Source of the DNA: JBALVO01 sp036961445 | GTDB taxonomy: Bacteria; Pseudomonadota; Gammaproteobacteria; Pseudomonadales; Halieaceae | Direction of reading: 5' to 3' | Assembly (NCBI GenBank): GCA_036961445.1 | Contig: JBALVO010000177.1 | Location: 1-5,915, forward strand | Length of the DNA stretch: 5,915 nucleotides | Shown here: positions 1 through 4,527 of the stretch, one piece after another | Layout: each line of letters starts with the position of its first letter | How positions within the stretch are numbered: position 1 is the stretch's first letter | Notes under the pieces: model-generated | The model's database searches: none | Told to the model about the DNA's origin: nothing | The model's input: only the letters and a program-made list of their open reading frames with translations | Program-made: the position numbers and the translations under genes

Positions 1-372
1 CCTTTGGCGCAAATCGATAACTCCGGATGCGCAGTTCATACCCCGGCGCCTTTATGGAGCCCCCCAAAATTCTTCGGCCAGCTTTGATCAACTATATCCG
101 TCCCAAAGGGGGTGCATACCCATCAAAAAATATTAGCAATCTCCTGACCTGGCCTTATAGGGGCAACTGGCTGCGTTGCTTCGTCATGCACACCCCCAGT
201 TCCCAATCAGTGCATACCATGTGCTTCATACACTTCCAGATATTGGGTAATCGTCGGTGTTTGTGGAAATTCATCGGAGTTTGATAAAAATTGTGGTTGT
301 TTGTAGAAAATACTGAATTAGTAATAATTTACGACTGATTCAAGGCAGCGGTAGGGCTGGGTAGTTGTCCCG
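1..372. other. Gene-free stretch, possible end of a mobile element
   Basis: I see no convincing gene here. The only long open frame on the plus strand (27-284) has no ribosome binding site and a composition unlike a conserved protein. The stretch carries loosely repeated motifs of the type TKCATACC (near 35, 113, 211 and 227) and a block of three 20-bp direct repeats (254-313). Iterated short motifs like these often mark transposase-binding ends, so a mobile element may lie to the left of the window. That is inference: no transposase is visible. Confidence 0.4.
254..313 (+). repeat. Three tandem 20-bp direct repeats
   Basis: Three consecutive 20-bp units start at 254, 274 and 294. Their approximate consensus is TCGGTGTTTGTRGAAAAT plus two variable bases. 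Units 1 and 3 agree at about 14 of 20 positions and units 1 and 2 at about 13. The exact 20-bp spacing and shared GTTTGTGGAAA core suggest protein-binding iterons, such as transposase sites at an element end. The family is not identified. Confidence 0.6.
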
Positions 373-681
373 CTACTTCACACAATACCCCCCAGACTTT
401 CGCCACCCAGTAGGACACTTTGCTCCCTTTTCCCTGGGAATTGCTTCCCTGTCTGACGACTTGAGTGGCTTGCAGTAGTTTCCGCTGGAGTAGAATCCCG
501 TGGGGCAATCACTGCCGCTCTTCGTGATGATGGCTTGGTCCTGGGATGATTTGATTGGCTTGCAGTAGTCTCCGGACTTGTAGGTGCCAGTGGGGCAAGA
601 ATCACCTTGGCGGGGGATGGGGGTTTGTGCTGAGGCCGATACCGCTATCAGCAAGATGTAGCAGAGTAGATATCTGTACAT
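373..681 (-). CDS. Small secreted protein with three 30-residue Cys repeats
   Basis: This encodes a 102-residue protein that I do not recognise by name. Residues 1-18 form a signal peptide (MYRYLLCYILLIAVSASA, probable cleavage SASA|QT), so it is probably exported. The mature part is three repeats with an exact 30-residue period, each with a CPTG...YC core: cysteine pairs C29/C40, C59/C70 and C89/C100, always C-X10-C. Repeats one and two continue with KPIKSS or KPLKSS, and the third ends the protein at YCVK. Six regularly spaced cysteines suggest three disulfides in the periplasm or outside the cell. The open frame extends upstream to 819, but the start at 681 is preferred: AGGAG lies 7 nt before it and the signal peptide begins there. 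Function is unknown; binding or structural roles are possible, and no catalytic motif is seen. Confidence 0.8.
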   Translation of the reverse strand: MYRYLLCYILLIAVSASAQTPIPRQGDSCPTGTYKSGDYCKPIKSSQDQAIITKSGSDCPTGFYSSGNYCKPLKSSDREAIPREKGAKCPTGWRKSGGYCVK

Positions 682-688
682 GGGAATT

Positions 689-693
689 CTCCT
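689..693 (-). promoter_or_regulatory. Ribosome binding site deciding the start at 681
   Basis: On the minus strand this reads AGGAG, 7 nt upstream of the ATG at 681. No comparable site precedes the longer in-frame start at 819. It therefore supports the 102-residue form that begins with a signal peptide. Confidence 0.7.
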
Positions 694-783
694 GGATACT
701 GCTTGGATTATAAGTGAAGTTGAAAGGTTCTGGTTTGGTGTTGAAAAATTCGAGAATATGCTCAGTGGCATAGTGACAAAACC

Positions 784-810
784 GCCAAAACCGGTTTCGT
801 CGGTTTCGGC
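784..810. repeat. Inverted repeat upstream of secreted-protein gene
   Basis: Arms GCCAAAACC (784-792) and GGTTTCGGC (802-810) pair at 8 of 9 positions around a 9-base loop. The element lies about 100 bp upstream of the start at 681. It could be a hairpin in a 5' leader or a protein site. There is no U-tract to make it a terminator on either strand. Confidence 0.45.
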
Positions 811-871
811 AGTACTCACCTGGGGGTTTATCAGAGCTTTTGGGGCAGGAATGGATACGCTGAGTGTCAGC

Positions 872-961
872 TACACCCGACGAAGTCGACGAACCCGACG
901 ACAGCCATATGTCTCAAGGACTTGTAGGATAACATCTGCGTCGAGTGCGTCGAGTAGGGTT
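872..961 (-). repeat. Palindromic element 1 (9-bp units, 3/2 arms)
   Basis: The left arm (872-904) contains three 9-bp units beginning CGACGA, at 878, 887 and 896. The right arm (935-961), read on the minus strand, contains two units beginning CGACGC. A spacer of about 30 nt (905-934) separates them. Read on the minus strand, the spacer and both arms align with palindromic element 2 (2228-2303): both spacers share a TATCCTRCAA stretch and a CTTG, with about 18 of 30 positions equal, and both continue into a CTGKCGTCGGGTWCGTCGA arm. Element 1 is therefore in the opposite orientation to elements 2 and 3. Confidence 0.75.
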
Positions 962-1127
962 CCAGTTTCTGGTATGGTTTGATTCTGAAGAGGCCGCCCT
1001 GCACTCCTGCCACAGAATCCTGACGACGAGTCTGCCGGCATCTGGCTGGGGTGTGTCGAGGGTGAGGGGTATGAGGTTGCAACGTCGCCTCACGAGTGTA
1101 ATGGATAGGCACTGACTGCATTATATT

Positions 1128-1317
1128 ATGGAAGTATTTCAAGATTATCCATCAAGTCCCCGCGGTGATTATCCTGAATGTCCAGTATACAAATTTTTCC
1201 AGCTGCGTGAGCATGCCGAGGCCTTTCTCGAGAGAGGGCAGCTCCGAATGGGGTCGCTGAATTACTACAGAAACATTGAGGATTTAGCCAGGCGCGATGA
1301 ACGAGAGGGTTATGGAC
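1128..1317 (+). pseudogene. 5' fragment of unrecognised gene cut by IS6 element
   Basis: About 63 codons are open from the ATG at 1128 to the left end of the IS6 element. After that the frame runs into IS sequence and stops at 1469, giving meaningless residues. The native part includes VYKFFQLREHAEAFLERGQL followed by RMGSLNYYRNIEDLARRDEREG. It resembles the N-terminus of uncharacterised bacterial proteins with a Y-F-(x)n-FLxGxLxxGSLxYYRxIEDxxRxDxxEG pattern; I cannot assign a function. No strong ribosome binding site is visible, but an in-frame TGA at 1113 places the start at 1128. No obvious continuation follows the right end of the IS: the joined frame stops after a few codons, so the 3' part seems deleted or lies elsewhere. 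A truncated accessory gene is the safest reading. Confidence 0.6.
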
Positions 1318-1333
1318 GGTACTGCCAAGTTAA
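1318..1333 (+). repeat. Left terminal inverted repeat of IS6 element
   Basis: GGTACTGCCAAGTTAA is repeated exactly at the left end of the copy at 5562, which fixes the outer boundary at or next to 1318. It pairs with the right end at 2078-2093 with two mismatches. Confidence 0.85.
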
Positions 1334-1359
1334 CTGCCGGAAATTGATAGAATCGCTGC

Positions 1360-2043
1360 ATGAATATTTACAAACGCCACCGATTTCCTCCCGATATCAT
1401 TTCATACGCAGTCTGGCTCTACTATCGCTTCAACCTGAGCCACCGGGATATAGAGGATCTCCTCGCTGAACGTGGCATCACAGTTAGCCGCGAAGCAATC
1501 CGCCTCTGGTGTATCAAGTTCGGCGCCATTTACACCCGCCGGTTGAAGCGAAAGCACCGAGGGTACGGTGACACATTCTTCATCGATGAAGTCTTCGTGA
1601 AGATCAACGGTAAGCAGCATTATCTTTGGCGCGCAGTCGATCAGGATGGCGATGTGGTTGATGTGTTCCTACAGGCCCGCCGTGACGGAAAGACAGCGAA
1701 GCGATTCTTCAAACGCCTAATGCGAAGCTATGGCGGCGAACCGAGGAAGATCGTGACTGACAAGCTGCGCAGTTATGGTGTCGCTCATCGGGAGTTGATG
1801 CCAGATGTAATTCATAGCACTAAACAGTATGAGAATAATCGGGCAGAGCAATCGCACGAGGTGACTAGGGTGAGGGAGCGGGGGATGCGGAAGTTCAAAT
1901 CAGTTTGGCAGGCTCAGCGATTCCTGGGTGCGCATGCTGCAGTCCATAATGTATTCAATTTGGGTAGGCATTTGGTCAAAGCTGAACACTATAGGAAACT
2001 CAGGACAAGTGGGTTTGCAGAATGGAATGGGGCGGTTGCCTGA
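1360..2043 (+). CDS. IS6-family DDE transposase
   Basis: This encodes a 227-residue transposase that would catalyse replicative transposition (cointegrate formation) of the surrounding element. Residues about 10-55 form the N-terminal helix-turn-helix region typical of the family (SHRDIEDLLAERGITVSREA). The DDE catalytic triad is visible: D76 in FFIDEVFVKING, D134 in IVTDKLRSYG and E163 in NNRAEQSHE. The second-to-third spacing of 29 matches other IS6 members with the NNRAE motif. The conserved C-terminal RERGMRKFKSVWQAQRFL follows. Length is normal and the frame is unbroken, so this is the only apparently functional copy in the window. The ATG at 1360 is equivalent to the start in the copy at 5604; no clear ribosome binding site precedes it, suggesting weak expression. 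Confidence 0.95.
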   Translation: MNIYKRHRFPPDIISYAVWLYYRFNLSHRDIEDLLAERGITVSREAIRLWCIKFGAIYTRRLKRKHRGYGDTFFIDEVFVKINGKQHYLWRAVDQDGDVVDVFLQARRDGKTAKRFFKRLMRSYGGEPRKIVTDKLRSYGVAHRELMPDVIHSTKQYENNRAEQSHEVTRVRERGMRKFKSVWQAQRFLGAHAAVHNVFNLGRHLVKAEHYRKLRTSGFAEWNGAVA

Positions 2044-2077
2044 TAGCCACCCACCGGATTATCTTCGACTCAAATAC

Positions 2078-2093
2078 TTAACTTGTCAGAACC
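2078..2093 (-). repeat. Right terminal inverted repeat of IS6 element
   Basis: TTAACTTGTCAGAACC matches the complement of the left repeat at 14 of 16 positions and lies 34 bp after the transposase stop. Just outside it is a 12-bp perfect palindrome, CAGAATATTCTG (2097-2108). Confidence 0.8.
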
Positions 2094-2205
2094 GGACAGA
2101 ATATTCTGACTCAATAGAAAGCCCCACTATTTTTATAACCCCGCCACGAAGACAAGGATGTCGCTTGGAGTATAGGAGTTAATATCGGGGGTGAACAGCC
2201 AGCTG

Positions 2206-2227
2206 AAAAAAGGGGGGGCTCTGACCC
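2206..2227 (-). terminator. Possible terminator downstream of dksA-like gene
   Basis: Read on the minus strand, this is GGGTCAGAG followed by a C-run and six Ts. The local stem (GGG with CCC) is short. However, the strong palindromic element 2 lies directly before it and about 30 nt after the dksA-like stop, so hairpin plus T-run could end transcription. The weak local stem keeps confidence low. Confidence 0.3.
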
Positions 2228-2303
2228 TGACGCACTCGACGCCAATCGATATCCTGCAAAGTCTTGGTGTGAATGGCCTGGCGTCGGGTACGTCGAGTGC
2301 GAC
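2228..2303 (+). repeat. Palindromic element 2 (9-bp units, 2/3 arms)
   Basis: The left arm TGACGCACTCGACGCCAAT (2228-2246) pairs with the right arm at 2278-2303. The complement of the right arm contains GCACTCGACG, then an extra 9-bp unit TACCCGACG, then CCAG. The arms thus hold two and three units. The spacer is 31 nt (2247-2277), with a core CAAAGTCTTGG. It shares spacer length and core with element 3 (2839-2949), and with element 1 read in reverse. It lies between the IS6 right end and the end of the dksA-like gene. Confidence 0.8.
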
Positions 2304-2332
2304 GGGTTGTTTGATGGTTTCTGGGAGAGGGG

Positions 2333-2671
2333 TCAGCTATTCATGCATCCCATACATCGTGTGCTAGCTGGATCAAAGCCCAGCCTGGCCGTACTGATTT
2401 CATCACCACAGATGAGACAGTTGCCGTATTCGCCTGCATCCATGCGTCGCAAAGCGCCATCGATTTTCTGTAACTGTATCTGCCTCCTGCGTGCCACTTC
2501 TTGTGCCATCTGCTGGGCTTGTAAGGCGTCCATGCGGGATAGGCGACCAACCATCGATTGGTCGAGGACTACGGTGTCAGCGGCTTCCTTGCTGGTGTTG
2601 TTCAGTTGCTCGATTTCGTCTTTGAGGGTTTTCAACGCCTGCCGAAAGATGCCTAACTGGTTCTGTTCCAC
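2333..2671 (-). CDS. TraR/DksA-family C4 zinc-finger protein
   Basis: This encodes a 112-residue protein of the TraR/DksA family, whose members bind RNA polymerase through the secondary channel and alter transcription initiation, often with ppGpp. Residues about 5-80 are mostly charged and helical, as expected for the coiled-coil part, with LDQSMVGRLSRMDALQ at 36-51 where the coiled-coil tip would lie. The C-terminal zinc finger is complete: C85-X2-C88 and C106-X2-C109, separated by 17 residues, within YGNCLICGDEI and RLGFDP. It is shorter than DksA itself (about 150 residues) and belongs with the short DksA-like proteins. The start is GTG at 2671, with AAGG 9 nt upstream. The gene stands alone between palindromic elements 2 and 3 and between IS6 copies. 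Its target promoters cannot be inferred. Confidence 0.9.
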   Translation of the reverse strand: MEQNQLGIFRQALKTLKDEIEQLNNTSKEAADTVVLDQSMVGRLSRMDALQAQQMAQEVARRRQIQLQKIDGALRRMDAGEYGNCLICGDEISTARLGFDPASTRCMGCMNS

Positions 2672-2838
2672 TAATGTCAGCCTTATAGTTTGTCCCCTCG
2701 AAATCTAGCATGAATCCCTGGTGCCTGCTTATTGCTATCGGCCTTTATGGGAATGTCAAAAATCCTGCGGGCAGATAATTTGCAGTGTTGGGTGTGAAAG
2801 GGGGCCTACCCAGGGGCGAAGCAACAAACTCCAGTTAC

Positions 2839-2949
2839 ACTCGACGCACCTGACGCACCTGACGCACCTGACGCACCTGACGCACCCGACGCCAATATAG
2901 CCACTGTAAGGGCTTGGGGTGGGTGGATTGGCGTCAGGTGCGTCGAGTT
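2839..2949 (+). repeat. Palindromic element 3 with expanded 9-bp array (6/2)
   Basis: The left arm (2839-2896) consists of five 9-bp units YGACGCACC at 2842, 2851, 2860, 2869 and 2878, then CGACGCCAAT. The right arm (2927-2949) is the complement of ACTCGACGCACC plus TGACGCCAAT, that is two units. The 30-nt spacer (2897-2926) has a core GTAAGGGCTTGG that aligns with the spacer of element 2 at about 18 of 30 positions. The left arm carries four units more than the right, suggesting slippage expansion. The right edge abuts the truncated IS6 copy. Confidence 0.85.
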
Positions 2950-2951
2950 GA

Positions 2952-3206
2952 TTGGTGGTGTCTACCAGCGATCAGTATGCCAATAACCGGGCAGAGCAAT
3001 CACATGAGGCAACCAGGGTGAGGGAGCGGGGGATGCGTGGTCCGGCATCCCGGAAGTTCAAATCGGTGGGGCAGGCTCAGAGATTTCTGGGTGCCCATGC
3101 TGCGGTGAGTAATCTATTCAATCTTGGTAGGCACTTGGTTAGAGCGCAGCACTATCGGGATTTGAGGGTTAGTGCGTTCGGTGAGTGGAGGAGGGCAGTT
3201 GCTTGA
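2952..3206 (+). pseudogene. IS6 transposase, C-terminal fragment
   Basis: The frame corresponds to residues 152-227 of the complete transposase at 1360-2043. It retains only the third catalytic residue (E in NNRAEQSHE), while both aspartates and the DNA-binding region are gone, so it cannot be active. It carries a 15-bp in-frame insertion giving GMRGPASRKFKS where the complete copy has GMRKFKS. The open frame starting at TTG 2952 is a by-product of truncation and is not a real start. Confidence 0.85.
3038..3053 (+). repeat. Short insertion with TGGTCCGGCA motif, copy A
   Basis: TGGTCCGGCATCCCGG occupies a place where the complete transposase copy reads straight from ATGCG to GAAGTTC, so 15 bases are extra. 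The reverse complement of a short insertion at 5842-5857 in the third copy gives TGGTCCGGCACACCGG, equal at 14 of 16 positions. Confidence 0.6.
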
Positions 3207-3209
3207 GAC

Positions 3210-3228
3210 CAGAGGATGGAATCCTCTG
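3210..3228. repeat. Perfect hairpin after transposase remnant
   Basis: CAGAGGAT and ATCCTCTG form an 8-bp perfect stem around GGA, 3 bp after the transposase stop. No T-run follows on the plus strand, so a rho-independent terminator is not supported. The complete copy has no obvious equivalent at this place. Confidence 0.5.
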
Positions 3229-3239
3229 AGCTCAAAAAA

Positions 3240-3255
3240 TTAACTTGTCGATACC
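3240..3255 (-). repeat. Right terminal inverted repeat of IS6 remnant
   Basis: TTAACTTGTCGATACC matches the complement of the left repeat (1318 and 5562) at 13 of 16 positions. It ends only 7 bp before the stop codon of the minus-strand cytochrome gene, marking where the IS abuts that gene. Confidence 0.75.
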
Positions 3256-3262
3256 AAAATAA

Positions 3263-3820
3263 CTAGTGCGTCAATATTGGATAAGCCTCGATATAAATCC
3301 AATCATTCTGTTTTGCCGGGATATGGCAACCCAGGCAGTCAGACTTATAGTCTTTCGCTGCATTAAGTTCAGTTTGGTCTGGTTTAAACAATGCCCAGCC
3401 CCAACCATCTCCCCATATCGGGTTGCCAGAAAAACGATTCTGGGTGTCTTTTATCATAACAAACCATTGTTTTAGTTCGTCAGTGGAATGATGAATTCCG
3501 GCCCCGGTTGAATAATCGCCGGATTTTGAGGCCCTCAATTCTTTTACAAGTACGGCACCGTCTGGAAACCTGCCATGGTCCCGATAATATTCCACCGATT
3601 CTTTTTCCGTGTAAACGTCGTGAAAACCGCTGGCCCCTCCAGCTGGGACAAACCAGGATCCTAAATGAGTCATAGAGGTCCTGAATTCATCCGGAAAGCT
3701 AATCGCACCCTCGGCATCTACATAGGGAGAGAAGTTATCCTGAGAAAGCGCTATAGGAGAGCCCAGAGCAAATATTACTGAGGCAGAGAGCAGCCGGGCA
3801 AGTATTCTGAAGGCTGACAC
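3263..3820 (-). CDS. Periplasmic cytochrome P460-family protein, second gene
   Basis: This encodes a 185-residue c-type haem protein of the cytochrome P460 family. P460 proteins oxidise hydroxylamine, with or without NO; relatives (cytochrome c'-beta) bind NO. Residues 1-26 look like a signal peptide (hydrophobic LLSASVIFALGSPIAL, then SQ). The family region includes a VYTEKESVEYYRDHGRFPDG stretch, LVKEL (K93) and a tryptophan-rich WGDGWGWALFKP (136-147). The haem site CLGCH is at 162-166, followed by DWIYIEAYPIL near the end, as usual. Whether K93 is the haem cross-linking lysine of true P460 cannot be decided by reading. The start is GTG at 3820, which shares one base with the stop of the upstream gene (TAGTG). 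AAGGAG lies 7 nt before it, so translation is probably coupled. The gene ends 7 bp from the IS6 right end yet looks complete. Confidence 0.88.
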   Translation of the reverse strand: MSAFRILARLLSASVIFALGSPIALSQDNFSPYVDAEGAISFPDEFRTSMTHLGSWFVPAGGASGFHDVYTEKESVEYYRDHGRFPDGAVLVKELRASKSGDYSTGAGIHHSTDELKQWFVMIKDTQNRFSGNPIWGDGWGWALFKPDQTELNAAKDYKSDCLGCHIPAKQNDWIYIEAYPILTH

Positions 3821-4452
3821 TACTGGTCTCCTTTTGGTTCGATGTATTGATTGTCCAAATCTGACAAATGGCCGCCCGTTGCCGTTGTGCCTGCGCTCTT
3901 ACCTGCGCTCAGTACTGGATAATATTGTGTAAAAACAAAATCATCAGCGGCAGCATTTTGATGACAGGCATTACAGGCAGCTGAGGGAAAGGCTGTTGCC
4001 GTGGGAGTTAACGTCTTGTGCTCTTTCCCGGAAAAGCTGAAGTAGGCCCAATTGCCGGGCTCATCGGGGAAATCTGCCTTGCTCTTGATGGTCGCCTCCA
4101 GGCCAATAAACTCTCCCTGAAAGTAGCCCTGGCCGCTAACAGCCGCTTTGGAACCAACACTGACCAACTCCTTCACTAAAATAGTGCCGTCGCGAAACGT
4201 GCCAGTATTTTTCCAGTGCTCCCAACTTGTAGGGTCAATATATACATTGTGATGTTCCGGGAATGCGGCTTTGCCGTTATTCATATCATTGGGCGTTACT
4301 GGCGTCCCAACATAAACCCACTCGCGATAACCTGTAGGGCGTTGTAATTCTCCATCTTTAATCGAATATGCCTCATCCGCGAGCGCCGTACCTGAAATTG
4401 GCAGAAGTGTGTATAGTGAAATCACGGTAATCAATGCGTTTTTAATTTTCAT
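3820..4452 (-). CDS. Periplasmic cytochrome P460-family protein, first gene
   Basis: This encodes a 210-residue protein of the cytochrome P460 family, the first gene of a two-gene operon. Residues 1-25 form a signal peptide (MKIKNALITV...GTALA|DE), so the haem is attached in the periplasm. The domain starts at GYREWVYVGTPVTPNDMN, has HHNVYIDPTSWEHWKNTG (68-84), FRDGTILVKEL (K94), GNWAYFSF and the haem motif CNACH (160-164), then DDFVFTQYYPVL. A tail of about 25 residues rich in Gly, Ala and Thr follows, which the partner gene lacks. An in-frame ATG at 4488 would place 12 polar residues before the signal peptide, so 4452 is preferred, with AGGA 6 nt upstream. The two proteins are clearly divergent paralogues and may form a hetero-oligomer or act on related substrates. 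Hydroxylamine or NO detoxification is the likely role but is inferred from the family only. Confidence 0.88.
   Translation of the reverse strand: MKIKNALITVISLYTLLPISGTALADEAYSIKDGELQRPTGYREWVYVGTPVTPNDMNNGKAAFPEHHNVYIDPTSWEHWKNTGTFRDGTILVKELVSVGSKAAVSGQGYFQGEFIGLEATIKSKADFPDEPGNWAYFSFSGKEHKTLTPTATAFPSAACNACHQNAAADDFVFTQYYPVLSAGKSAGTTATGGHLSDLDNQYIEPKGDQ
3828..3833 (-). promoter_or_regulatory. Ribosome binding site for second P460 gene
   Basis: On the minus strand this reads AAGGAG, 7 nt before the GTG at 3820 and inside the end of the preceding gene. It supports the GTG start and coupling between the two cytochrome genes. Confidence 0.7.
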
Positions 4453-4527
4453 GGTGGTTCCTGTCGAGTCAGTGAACATCATTGACAATTATTGTACGTC
4501 CAGCCGTAGCCAGTTCAGGTATTTGAA
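4453..4527. promoter_or_regulatory. Divergent control region between P460 operon and AraC gene
   Basis: These 75 bp separate the starts of the minus-strand cytochrome operon and the plus-strand AraC gene. Promoters for both must lie here or inside the genes. An interrupted palindrome ACAAT-T-ATTGT sits at 4485-4495, overlapping a perfect TTGACA (4482-4487) on the plus strand, though no good -10 follows at the right distance. The arrangement is typical of an AraC regulator controlling its divergent neighbour. Confidence 0.55.
4491..4518 (-). promoter_or_regulatory. Candidate promoter of P460 operon
   Basis: Minus-strand TACAAT (4491-4496) matches five of six bases of a sigma-70 -10 box. A poor -35 candidate CTGAAC (4513-4518) lies 16 bp upstream. 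A weak -35 would fit an activator-dependent promoter. The -10 overlaps the ACAAT-T-ATTGT palindrome. This is a reading of hexamers only. Confidence 0.35.

Larger units (their letters stand above)
682..1127. other. Non-coding interval with hairpin and palindromic element
   Basis: About 445 bases separate the secreted-protein gene from the truncated gene at 1128. Open frames on both strands here (plus 680-982, minus 867-1142) run through the inverted repeats, lack good ribosome binding sites and look like shadows. The interval holds an inverted repeat at 784-810 and palindromic element 1 at 872-961, described separately. I see nothing supportable in 962-1127. Confidence 0.55.
1318..2093 (+). 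mobile_element. Complete IS6-family insertion sequence
   Basis: This 776-bp element fits the usual size of IS6-family elements. It is bounded by 16-bp inverted repeats, GGTACTGCCAAGTTAA on the left and the complement of GGTTCTGACAAGTTAA on the right (14 of 16 equal). It contains a single intact transposase gene. The same left end recurs at 5562 and a related right end at 3240-3255. GGAC directly flanks both ends (1314-1317 and 2094-2097), but no 8-bp target duplication typical of the family is seen. This suggests that the flanks have been rearranged or have decayed. The element interrupts the gene that starts at 1128. Confidence 0.9.
2952..3255 (+). mobile_element. 3' remnant of an IS6-family element
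   Basis: Only the last third of an IS6 element is present: the transposase C-terminus and a right terminal repeat at 3240-3255 (TTAACTTGTCGATACC, 13 of 16 equal to the complement of the left repeat of the other copies). Nucleotide similarity to the complete copy becomes clear from about 2972 and is roughly 78 percent. The left boundary is uncertain by some 20 bases because palindromic element 3 ends there. Orientation is the same as the other two copies. Confidence 0.8.

Noticed and set aside
27..284. Plus-strand open frame of 85 codons
   Set aside because: It has no ribosome binding site, an implausible composition and no recognisable motif, and it overlaps repeated non-coding motifs.
682..819. 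N-terminal extension of the secreted protein to an ATG at 819
   Set aside because: It would bury the signal peptide behind 46 residues translated from an inverted repeat; the start at 681 has a strong AGGAG site.
867..1142. Minus-strand open frame of 91 codons
   Set aside because: It runs through palindromic element 1, lacks a convincing start signal and has no recognisable domain.
2307..2708. Plus-strand open frame of 133 codons
   Set aside because: It is antisense to the clear DksA/TraR-type zinc-finger gene and has no family features of its own.
2839..2896. CRISPR array interpretation of the 9-bp repeats
   Set aside because: Units are 9 bp with no unique spacers, and no cas genes are present.
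872..2949. Integron attC sites as explanation of the palindromic elements
   Set aside because: No RYYYAAC/GTTRRRY core sites are visible, no integrase gene is present, and the genes between them are not in cassette arrangement.
3210..3228. Rho-independent terminator after the IS6 remnant
   Set aside because: The stem is perfect, but on the plus strand it is followed by GAGCTC and an A-run, and on the minus strand the T-run precedes the stem.
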